The notes beneath the pieces are model-generated. The model had not been told where the DNA came from. It was given only the letters and a program-made list of their open reading frames with translations, and did not search any database. Both the position numbers and the translations under genes were made by a program. Below, piece after piece: positions 6,529 to 13,692 of a DNA stretch of 23,137 bases. Positions within the stretch are counted from its first letter, which is position 1; every line of letters begins with the position of its first letter. This DNA comes from UBA2402 sp037139735 (lineage in GTDB: Bacteria; Planctomycetota; Phycisphaerae; Phycisphaerales; UBA1924): assembly GCA_037139735.1 (NCBI GenBank), contig JBAXFU010000050.1, forward strand, positions 1 to 23,137. Direction: 5' to 3'.

Positions 6529-7743
6529 ATGGATTCACCGGGCGATTCACCGGGCGATTCACCGGGGGACGCACCGGGCGGGGGCGGGCGTCGCATCCAC
6601 GCCGATCATGCCGCGGGGAGCTTCCCGAAGCCCGCCTGCGTCGTGCAGGCCATCGCCACGGCGGCGGCGAATCTGCATTCGCCCGGCCGCGGCGCGTACC
6701 GGGAATCGCTCGAGGCCTCGGCCACGGTCGAGACATGCCGCCGACGCGTGGCGTCGCTGGTGGGGGCCTCCGATCCGTCGCGGGTGGTCCTGACCGCAGG
6801 CCTGACCGATGCGCTGAACATCGTGATCAAGGGCGTCGCGTTGCAGGCGAGGCGTTCGGGTCGCGCGGCTCACGTCGTGGCGACCACGCTCGAGCACAAC
6901 GCCGTGCTGAGGCCGCTCAAGGGACTGGAGGCGTGGGGCGTCAGGCACACGCTGGTCTCGCCCCGCGGCCATGCCGTGACGCCCCAGGACATCGCCGCGG
7001 CCATCGAGCCCGACACGTGCCTGGTGGTGATCACGCACGCCAGCAACATCACCGGCGCGATCCAACCCGTGGTCGACATCGCCGCCGTCTGTCGCGACCG
7101 CGGCACGATGGTGCTCGTGGATGCGGCCCAGACCGCCGGGCGGCTGCCGCTCGAGGTCGACCGCTGGGGCGTGGACGCGCTCGCGGCACCCGGGCACAAG
7201 GGCCTGCTCGGTCCGCAGGGCATCGGGGCCCTCTTCCTCCGGCCGGGGGCCGAGGCGCGAATCGACCCGTGGAGGGAGGGAGGCACGGGCACCGAATCGA
7301 CGTCCACGCACCAACCGCTGGAGATGCCCGTTCGATTCGAGGCCGGCACGATGAATCTGCTCGGCGCCGCCGGGCTCGCGGCCGGGGCCGGGCACCTGCT
7401 CTCGTTGCCGGGCGGGGTGGCCGCGGTGCGGACGCACGAACTGGCGATCTCGGCGATGATGATCGAGGCGTTGCGATCCGGGCTTCTCGGAGCGTACAGC
7501 CTGGAAGGGCCCGATGATCCACGGGTCAGGGTCCCGGTCTTCGCGCTGCGGCACGCCCGACTGGAACCCGCGGAAATCGCGGCGATGCTCGAATCGCACG
7601 CAGGAATCCTCTGCAGGGCGGGGCTGGCCTGTGCACCCCGGGCGATCGGGGCGGGCGTCGTGAGACTTTCCTTCGGCCTGTCGACCAGGCCTTACGAGGT
7701 GGCGGCGGTCATCGAGGCGTTGCGGGCAGTGGGGGACGCCTGA
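6529..7743 (+). CDS. Class V aminotransferase, cysteine desulfurase-like PLP enzyme
   Basis: 404 aa from ATG 6529, 2 nt after the gcvT stop. A fold-type I PLP enzyme: RRIHADHAAG near the N-terminus, HASNITGAI, VLVDAAQTAGRLPLEVDRWGVD (cofactor Asp and Gln), and the Schiff-base lysine K224 in APGHKGLLGPQGIG. The C-terminal RAGLACAP has Cys368 at the position of the persulfide-forming cysteine in SufS/EF2568-like proteins, where RxGxHCA is usual; the His is replaced by Ala. A cysteine desulfurase or related cysteine/selenocysteine lyase is likely, but the substrate cannot be read from sequence. The first 19 residues are four DSPG/DAPG repeats and a Gly run with no family counterpart. Coupling to gcvT might link folate/one-carbon and PLP-sulfur metabolism, but that is speculative. 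Confidence 0.88.
   Translation: MDSPGDSPGDSPGDAPGGGGRRIHADHAAGSFPKPACVVQAIATAAANLHSPGRGAYRESLEASATVETCRRRVASLVGASDPSRVVLTAGLTDALNIVIKGVALQARRSGRAAHVVATTLEHNAVLRPLKGLEAWGVRHTLVSPRGHAVTPQDIAAAIEPDTCLVVITHASNITGAIQPVVDIAAVCRDRGTMVLVDAAQTAGRLPLEVDRWGVDALAAPGHKGLLGPQGIGALFLRPGAEARIDPWREGGTGTESTSTHQPLEMPVRFEAGTMNLLGAAGLAAGAGHLLSLPGGVAAVRTHELAISAMMIEALRSGLLGAYSLEGPDDPRVRVPVFALRHARLEPAEIAAMLESHAGILCRAGLACAPRAIGAGVVRLSFGLSTRPYEVAAVIEALRAVGDA
6532..6579 (+). repeat. Four 12-bp tandem repeats encoding DSPG/DAPG
   Basis: Four 12-base units immediately after the ATG (6532, 6544, 6556, 6568), GATTCACCGGGC in the first two and close variants in the others. They encode Asp-Ser-Pro-Gly three times and Asp-Ala-Pro-Gly once at the N-terminus of the PLP enzyme. 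Confidence 0.9.
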
Positions 7744-7820
7744 TTCGACGCGATCGTGTTCTGTTCGTATCCCAAAATCGCCGGCCGGTGAACTCGTCGA
7801 GTCGTTCGTGAACTTTTCGC

Positions 7821-7837
7821 TTGGCGGCAGGTTCGCA
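7821..7837 (+). promoter_or_regulatory. Weak sigma54-like element upstream of the pseudopilin gene
   Basis: TTGGCGGCAGGTTCGCA has GG and GC doublets with the -24/-12 spacing (GG-N10-GC) and matches the consensus at TTGGC and GCA, but not in the -20 block. In GC-rich DNA such a match is common by chance. It lies about 90 nt before the ATG. Confidence 0.15.
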
Positions 7838-7858
7838 TCCGATTAACCTTTCCAACAG

Positions 7859-7874
7859 GACGCCGCTCGGCGTC
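7859..7874 (+). other. Hairpin in the leader of the pseudopilin gene
   Basis: GACGCC and GGCGTC form a perfect 6-bp stem around the loop GCTC, about 50 nt before the start codon. There is no following U-tract, so it is not a typical terminator. Role unknown. Confidence 0.4.
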
Positions 7875-7925
7875 GATCGCTCGCGGACGCGGTGGTCGCG
7901 TCGCTTCCCTCCAGTGGAGTCAAGG

Positions 7926-8888
7926 ATGAACCAGACCGGTCAGGGCCGCTCCTCCCGCCGCGCCTTCACGCTCATCGAGTTGCTGGTGGTGATCGCGGTG
8001 ATCGCGCTGCTGATCGGCATTCTGCTCCCCGCGCTGGGCAAGGCCCGCGAGGCCGGACGCACGCTCAAGTGCAGCTCGAACATCAAGCAGATCGGCCTGG
8101 CTGCCAACGCCTACGCCATCGACTACAAGGACATGATCTGGCCGATCGCGCCCCGGCCCAGTTGGCCCAACGGCGCGCGGGTCTGGAACCCCACCAACGA
8201 CCCGACGGTGCTTCCCGACGATCGCAACGTGGCGATGTGGGCCCAGATCGTTCCGGGACCATACTGGCTGCCGGGGGCTCCCGATCAGGGACGTCGCCTG
8301 CCCGGATTCCTCTTCCAGTATGTGAGCAATGCGCACGAGATCGCGGAGTGCCCGACCAACAAGCGCCGCTCGGTCGACGGCACCGATCGCGCGTCGATGT
8401 GGGCCAATCGAACCGGCGTGCAGTTCGACTACACGATGTTCGACGAGATCGAGGGAGCCAAGCTCGGGTGTCAGACGATGGTGGCCTACGGCCCGCCCAA
8501 CCGCGGTCCCTACGGCACCTACCCCACCGGCTCGGTGTCGGAACTGACCGTGCTTCACTCCATTCCGTTGTACTTCGAGGAGAGCACCACGGTCTGGAAC
8601 AGCACCTACCGCGACGGCATGTTCGGCAACGACGATCAACTCACCACCCGCCACGCCAAGGCCGGCCACGTCGCCTTCATCGACGGCTCCGTCAAGCTGC
8701 TGAAAGTGCCCACTTGCGGCATCGAGACCACCGCGGTCTCCGGCAACTACAACGACAAGAACTTCACCGCCAACGACCTCTACGCCAACGGCAAGGCCCT
8801 CGACTCGACGTGGTACGCCATCTCGGATCGCGACTGGCGGTTCAGCTCGGTGCAGGCCTTCGGCTGGATCAACGCGCCCAAGCCCTGA
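7926..8888 (+). CDS. Prepilin-type (pseudopilin-like) protein, planctomycete H-X9-DG type
   Basis: 320 aa from ATG 7926 with Shine-Dalgarno GGAG (7916-7919), 6-nt spacer. A short basic leader (MNQTGQGRSSRR) is followed by the class III prepilin signal AFTLIELLVVIAVIALLIG, with Phe14 as mature residue +1 and Glu18 at +5, so processing by a prepilin peptidase is expected. The -1 residue is Ala13 instead of the usual Gly. The hydrophobic helix is followed by the GspG/T2SS-like region LPALGKAREAGRTLKCSSNIKQIGLA. The C-terminus has RHAKAGHVAFIDGSVKLL, a variant of the H-X9-DG motif of this planctomycete family. These proteins exist in many paralogues per genome. A role as a minor pseudopilin or surface protein is inferred; assembly genes are not nearby. 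Confidence 0.9.
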   Translation: MNQTGQGRSSRRAFTLIELLVVIAVIALLIGILLPALGKAREAGRTLKCSSNIKQIGLAANAYAIDYKDMIWPIAPRPSWPNGARVWNPTNDPTVLPDDRNVAMWAQIVPGPYWLPGAPDQGRRLPGFLFQYVSNAHEIAECPTNKRRSVDGTDRASMWANRTGVQFDYTMFDEIEGAKLGCQTMVAYGPPNRGPYGTYPTGSVSELTVLHSIPLYFEESTTVWNSTYRDGMFGNDDQLTTRHAKAGHVAFIDGSVKLLKVPTCGIETTAVSGNYNDKNFTANDLYANGKALDSTWYAISDRDWRFSSVQAFGWINAPKP

Positions 8889-9034
8889 TGGCGGGCGTTT
8901 GAGGCGATGCGCCGCATGTCGGCGTCGGGACCAAGGATCGTGATGGCCGCAACCGCCGGACCTCGTTCCGCGGATGACAGTCCGCTCGTGTCGGTCGTGG
9001 GCCCGGCGTGTGCCGTTGAACGGGAGTGCCTGAG

Positions 9035-11200
9035 ATGAGAATCGCGTCGATGCTGCTGATCGCCCTCTCCTTTGCCTCCGGAGCGGGGGCCCAGGTCTTC
9101 ACCATCGGGGTGGCGGAACCCGCGCCCGCGGGCGTGGCCGGACCCAGGCCCGCCGCGGGCACGCTGGCGGCCGTCGATCTTCCCGCCCTGCGCACCTCGC
9201 TCGCCGGCGCGCCCTTGGAGGACCTTGCACGCTCGCTGCCGGGCTACGGCCTCTCCATCGACCTGCCCGCGCCAGGCGGGATCATGAAGGCTTGCTTTGT
9301 CGCGGAGTCACCCGTGATGGAGCCGGGGTTGGGCCTGCGATTCCCGGAGATGCGGACGTTCATCGTGCAGGCCGCGGACCGTTCCGCCTCCGGACGAATC
9401 GAACTCACGCACCGCGGGTTGACCGGCATGCTCCGCGACCTCTCGGGGCGCGTCTGGATGATCGATGCATGGCAGTCGGCCGATCCCGTTCACGTGACGG
9501 CGTACTGGCTCGACGACCTTCCGGGCGGCTCCGAGTGGACCTGCTGGACGCAAGGCGATGCAGGCGGCCCGACGCATGCCGATCACGGCGGCTTCGAGTC
9601 GCGCGCGGTGCAGGACCTTCGAACCTATCGGCTGGCGATGGCATGCAACGGCGAGTACGGATTCCATCACAGCCAACTGCAGGGACGACCGCCCAACGTC
9701 GCCGACCCCCTCGCCGCCATCGTCACCGTCGTCGCCCGCACGAACGTCGTCTACGAAGCCGACCTGGGCGTGCGATTCCTGCTGGTGGCGAACAACGACC
9801 GGATCATCTTCACCGACCCCGACACCGACCCCTATTCGGCCACGTGCAGCGGCGGGGGCGGCGCGGACTGCTCGGGCAACCTGCTCTCCCAGAACATCGC
9901 GACGCTCGGCACGGTCATCGGCGCCGGCAACTTCGACGTCGGTCACGTCGTGACCCGCATCTTCGGCGGCGTTGCGTATCTCCGTTCGGTCTGCCGCAAC
10001 GACCTCAAGGCCGGCGGCGTCTCCGGGATTCCTCGCGGCGGCGATCTCGACCCGTTCTCCGCCCTGGTCGTCATCCATGAACTTGGACACCAGTTCGGCG
10101 CAAACCACACCTTCAACGGCACGCGAGGACGCTGTGCGGGCAACGTCAATCTGGCCACATCCTGGGAGGCCGGATCGGGTTCCTCGCCCATGGCGTACGC
10201 CGGCGGCTGCCCCGTCGGCGACGCGCCTCCCTCCGACAACGTCAACCAGTTCGCCGATCCGTTCTTTCACCACGGCAGCCGCCTCGAGATGCAGGCCTAT
10301 CTCGCGGGCAACGGGAGCGCGTGCGCCGTCATCGCCCCCAGCGGCAACACCATCCCCGAACTCGCGTCCGTCACGCCCTCGGGCATGATTCCGCCTTCGA
10401 CGCCCTTCACCCTCGCCGCGAGCGCAACCGACGCCGATGGCGATCCGCTGACGTATTCGTGGGAGCAGTACGACTCGGGATTCGCCAGGCCCTTGAGCGG
10501 CGATGGCGCGTTCGACAACGGGCAAGGCGCGCTCTTCAGGGTCTTCCCGCCCGTCGTGTCTCCCGCACGGACCTTTCCGCGGCTCGCCGACGTCCTTTCA
10601 GGAATCCCCACCCCCGGCGAGATGCTGCCCACCGTCGGCGGCGTCACCCGCACCTTCCGCGTCTTCGTCCGCGACAATCGACCTGGCGTCGGCGCCACCG
10701 CGATCTCGTCGCTCGTGTCGCTCGCGATCCCCTCCTTCGCCTCGCCCTTCGCGCTGCTCACGCCGTCGCGGGGCTCGCTCCTCCGACCGGGCCCCACCGA
10801 CATCGCCTGGAGCGTCGGCGGCACCGACGCATTCACGCCTCCGTGCACGCAGGTGGTCGCCAGTCTCAGCGTCGACGACGGAGCGACCTTCCCGCTCCGG
10901 TTGGGCACGTTTCAGAACACGGGATCGGCGTCGGTGCAGGTGCCCGGCTCGGCGACGACGAACGCGAGAATTCGTCTCGAGGTGCCCGGTCGCCCCTTCT
11001 TCGCGATGTCGGGCCCCTTCGCCATCCAGTCCGAGTGCATCGCGGACGTCAACGCCGATGGCGGAGTCGATGGTGCCGACATCGGCGCCTTCTTCGCCTA
11101 TTGGCAGGCGGGCGACGGCCGCGGCGACGTGAATCTCGATGGTGGCGTCGACGGCGTCGACGTCGAGACCTTCTTCGTCGCTTGGTCGGCCGGGTGCTGA
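9035..11200 (+). CDS. Secreted metzincin zinc protease with C-terminal dockerin-like module
   Basis: 721 aa from ATG 9035 (GGGAG at 9022-9026, 8-nt spacer); the in-frame GTG 9026 is less likely. Signal peptide MRIASMLLIALSFASGAGA. A propeptide-like region (about 25-190) precedes a reprolysin/M12-like catalytic domain (about 195-435) with the full metzincin motif HELGHQFGANH (348-358; three zinc-binding His and catalytic Glu) and a Met-turn SSPMAYAG at Met386. Several Cys (TCSGGGGADC, RGRCAG, GGCP) may form disulfides. Then come an Ig/PKD-like segment (ATDADGDPLTYSW), another beta-rich region, and at 668-721 two EF-hand-like loops DVNADGGVDGAD and DVNLDGGVDGVD between terminal cysteines, the dockerin-like ending common in Phycisphaerae exported proteins. 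No cohesin partner is seen. Substrate unknown; probably extracellular or surface-bound. Confidence 0.88.
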   Translation: MRIASMLLIALSFASGAGAQVFTIGVAEPAPAGVAGPRPAAGTLAAVDLPALRTSLAGAPLEDLARSLPGYGLSIDLPAPGGIMKACFVAESPVMEPGLGLRFPEMRTFIVQAADRSASGRIELTHRGLTGMLRDLSGRVWMIDAWQSADPVHVTAYWLDDLPGGSEWTCWTQGDAGGPTHADHGGFESRAVQDLRTYRLAMACNGEYGFHHSQLQGRPPNVADPLAAIVTVVARTNVVYEADLGVRFLLVANNDRIIFTDPDTDPYSATCSGGGGADCSGNLLSQNIATLGTVIGAGNFDVGHVVTRIFGGVAYLRSVCRNDLKAGGVSGIPRGGDLDPFSALVVIHELGHQFGANHTFNGTRGRCAGNVNLATSWEAGSGSSPMAYAGGCPVGDAPPSDNVNQFADPFFHHGSRLEMQAYLAGNGSACAVIAPSGNTIPELASVTPSGMIPPSTPFTLAASATDADGDPLTYSWEQYDSGFARPLSGDGAFDNGQGALFRVFPPVVSPARTFPRLADVLSGIPTPGEMLPTVGGVTRTFRVFVRDNRPGVGATAISSLVSLAIPSFASPFALLTPSRGSLLRPGPTDIAWSVGGTDAFTPPCTQVVASLSVDDGATFPLRLGTFQNTGSASVQVPGSATTNARIRLEVPGRPFFAMSGPFAIQSECIADVNADGGVDGADIGAFFAYWQAGDGRGDVNLDGGVDGVDVETFFVAWSAGC

Positions 11201-11287
11201 TGATGCACGGACCAGTCGCCTGCGAGGGGCGATAACGCCAAAACGCGACTCGGATCGGATCGCTTCCCTTGGCTTCTGATGCGGGCA

Positions 11288-11323
11288 ATCGGAAACTCCC
11301 GTCCGGAGGAGGGTGTTTCCGAT
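11288..11323 (+). promoter_or_regulatory. Hairpin presenting the Shine-Dalgarno and closing on the start codon
   Basis: Bases 11288-11300 (ATCGGAAACTCCC) pair with 11311-11323 (GGGTGTTTCCGAT) at 12 of 13 positions; the one mismatch is T11297/T11314. The 10-nt loop GTCCGGAGGA carries the Shine-Dalgarno of the next gene, and the stem takes in A and T of its ATG (11322-11324). A folded mRNA would hide the start codon, so translational control is plausible. A DNA-binding dyad is the alternative. Confidence 0.5.
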
Positions 11324-13667
11324 GCACGAAGTCAAGCCCCGAGTCAAGGGTGGATTCTGGGATCGGTTGCTGGGCCTGCGGGCGGGATCGTCCGATCCCG
11401 ATGCCGCGGCGCAACCCCTGGAGCCTCGCGTGATGCTGGCGGGCGGTCCGCGGGTGGGCGTCACGCAGTTGCTGGCGCCGGCCGGGTTCGCGGCTGTCAC
11501 CGTCAACGCCGACAACGTGCGGTTGGCATGGTCGGCCCCCGGCGTCGGGGCGACGGGGTATCGCATCATGCGAGCCGGCGCCACCGGCGACTTCACGGCG
11601 ATCGCCTCGGTCTCGAGCGCGACGCAACTGTCCTTTACCGACACGGCGGTTCAATCCAACACGGCGTACCGCTACCAGATCATGTCGCTGAACGGCACCA
11701 ACGCCTCCGCTCCCTCCGCCGCCGCGAGCGTCTGGACGCCCTTGTTCACGCCCACCGAGTTCCGCACCTCCATCGTCTCGTTGTCGAGCGTCGCGATGAC
11801 GTGGCAGGCGAGGGATCCCTCCGCGACCTCGTACATCATCGTCCGGTCCACGAGCGGCGGCGCGTTCATGCCGTTGCGAGTCGTTTCCGGCGGATCGACC
11901 ACCTCGTACGTCGACACGACCGTCGCATGGGGCACGGTCTACGCCTACCGCATCCAAGCGACGTCCGGGACCAAGGCCTCCGCCATCAGCGCTTCCGCCA
12001 CGGCGGCGGTGCCCGCGCTGCCGCCGGCCAACCTGCAGGCGCAGGCCGGCCCGACGGCGATCAACGTCTCCTGGACTGCGGGCGGCGCGAGAATCAGTTC
12101 CTATGTCGTCCAGCGATCGCTGGAGGGCGGACCGTACACGACGGTCGCCACGCTGGCCGGAACGGCGGCCGCGTACGCCGACAATGGTGTCATCGGCGGC
12201 GCTCGTTACAACTACCGCGTTACCGCCAGCGTGCCCGGTGTTCCCAGCAGCGTCGCCGACGCGTCCACCGTCCTGTCGACGATCCGACCGACGACGAGGA
12301 TCACCGCCACGGCGTCGACTTCCGGCGCGGTCGTGGCGTGGGCCGACACCAATGGAGCGTTCGTCGGGTACGCGGTGCAACGATCCTCGAACGGCACCAC
12401 GTTCGACGAGGTGGCACAGGTCGCCGCCGGGGCGGCCAAGACCTGGACCGACGCCGACCTGCCCTCCGGCGGCTCGGTGTGGTACCGCGTGGTCGCGCGA
12501 CGGACGGGGCTGGCGTCCGTGACCTCGAGCCCCGTGATCTTCACCCCCGGCTCGAGCGGCGGCGGCGGCGCGGATTCCGGCGTCGCGGTCAGCATCCGCT
12601 ACGGCAACGAACTGGTGGTCACCACCTCCGGAGGCACGTCGGCGATTCGCGCCTCGGCCGTGGGCTCGACGTTGAGCATCACCGCGGGCACGGCCGTGAT
12701 CGCGCAGGTCGCGATGCCATCGTCCCTGTTCATCTACGACCGTGCAGGCACCCGCGCCATCACCATCGATCAGTCGGTCACCACCCGCATCATCATCTCG
12801 TCGGTCGGCGGCGCGGCCTCGACCATCACCAGCTCGGCCGCCAACGTCTCCGCCTGGATCGACACCACCGATGTCTTCACAGGCACCGGCACCGTCAATC
12901 GCATCGCCACGCTGGCCGGCAACGTCAGCAAGGCCGTCGGCGCCAGCCTGCCCAATCCCACCGATTCCGGCGGCACCATGGCCGTCAACGCGTCCCTGTT
13001 CGGCAGTGGGCCGACCGCGGGCGACATCAATCAAGGCGCCATCGGCGACTGCTACTACATCGCCTCGTTGGCGGCCTTCGCCACCTCGCGGCCCAACGTC
13101 GTTCGCGAGTCGGCCGTCGACCTGGGCGATGGAACCTACATCGTCAAGTTCATCCGCTCGGGCAGCCCGGTCTTCGTTCGCGTCTCCAACCAGGTTCCCA
13201 CCGCCGGCGGCTCGAGTTACCGCTACGCCCGTCCCGGCGCCGCGGGCACCGTCTGGGTCCCGATCATGGAGAAGGCCTTCGCCTACTTCCGTTCGGGCGC
13301 CAACACGTACGCCTCGATCAGCGGCGGCTGGATGGGCGAAGTCTACTCGGCCATGGGCGTCAACTCGTCGACCATCTGGATGAACACCACGGTCACGGAG
13401 GAGAGCCTGTTCACCATGCTGTCGAGCGACATGGCCGCGGGACGCGCCGTGACCTTCGGCACGATCTCATCCGCGCCCAACCTGGTCGGCGGGCACGCCT
13501 ACTCCCTGATCAGCGCGGTGCGGGACGCCAATGGCGTCGCCCGCTACACCGTCCGCAACCCGTGGGGCGTCTCGGGCAAGGCCATCGAGAACTCCTCGGG
13601 CGTCGCGACCCTGACCTTCGAGCAGATGAAGGCCAACTTCAACGCCGGGGTGCGGGCGGTGGCATGA
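11322..13667 (+). CDS. Surface/exported calpain-like cysteine protease with fibronectin-III-like domains and LEPR-type N-terminus
   Basis: 781 aa from ATG 11322 (GGAGGAGGG at 11305-11313, 8-nt spacer; GTG 11313 lies inside it). The N-terminus lacks a classical signal peptide but carries LEPRVMLAGG (about 34-43), resembling the LEPR-XLL signature of large exported planctomycete proteins. About four beta-sandwich repeats follow (approx. 47-142, 143-231, 232-318, 319-405), with the Trp, Tyr-x-hydrophobic and YxYxI/V pattern of fibronectin III (e.g. VRLAWSAPGVGATGYRIMR, AYRYQIMSLNG). After a GSSGGGG linker comes a Ser/Thr/Val-rich stretch, then a peptidase C2 (calpain-type) domain: QGAIGDCYYIASLAA with Cys577, GGHAYSLISA with His725, YTVRNPWG with Asn746, a complete triad. 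The usual GDCW Trp is Tyr. No Ca-binding penta-EF domain is present. Intrinsic protease activity is expected; substrates are unknown. Confidence 0.85.
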   Translation: MHEVKPRVKGGFWDRLLGLRAGSSDPDAAAQPLEPRVMLAGGPRVGVTQLLAPAGFAAVTVNADNVRLAWSAPGVGATGYRIMRAGATGDFTAIASVSSATQLSFTDTAVQSNTAYRYQIMSLNGTNASAPSAAASVWTPLFTPTEFRTSIVSLSSVAMTWQARDPSATSYIIVRSTSGGAFMPLRVVSGGSTTSYVDTTVAWGTVYAYRIQATSGTKASAISASATAAVPALPPANLQAQAGPTAINVSWTAGGARISSYVVQRSLEGGPYTTVATLAGTAAAYADNGVIGGARYNYRVTASVPGVPSSVADASTVLSTIRPTTRITATASTSGAVVAWADTNGAFVGYAVQRSSNGTTFDEVAQVAAGAAKTWTDADLPSGGSVWYRVVARRTGLASVTSSPVIFTPGSSGGGGADSGVAVSIRYGNELVVTTSGGTSAIRASAVGSTLSITAGTAVIAQVAMPSSLFIYDRAGTRAITIDQSVTTRIIISSVGGAASTITSSAANVSAWIDTTDVFTGTGTVNRIATLAGNVSKAVGASLPNPTDSGGTMAVNASLFGSGPTAGDINQGAIGDCYYIASLAAFATSRPNVVRESAVDLGDGTYIVKFIRSGSPVFVRVSNQVPTAGGSSYRYARPGAAGTVWVPIMEKAFAYFRSGANTYASISGGWMGEVYSAMGVNSSTIWMNTTVTEESLFTMLSSDMAAGRAVTFGTISSAPNLVGGHAYSLISAVRDANGVARYTVRNPWGVSGKAIENSSGVATLTFEQMKANFNAGVRAVA

Positions 13668-13690
13668 TCGCCGCGCTCGCCCCGCGGCGA
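13668..13690. terminator. Candidate bidirectional terminator hairpin
   Basis: TCGCCGCG (13668-13675) and CGCGGCGA (13683-13690) form a perfect 8-bp stem with a 7-nt loop. The hairpin starts at the base after the calpain-like gene's stop and ends 2 nt before the batE stop, filling the 25-nt convergent gap. Neither strand has a U-tract, so it would be an atypical terminator. Confidence 0.5.
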
Positions 13691-13692
13691 GG

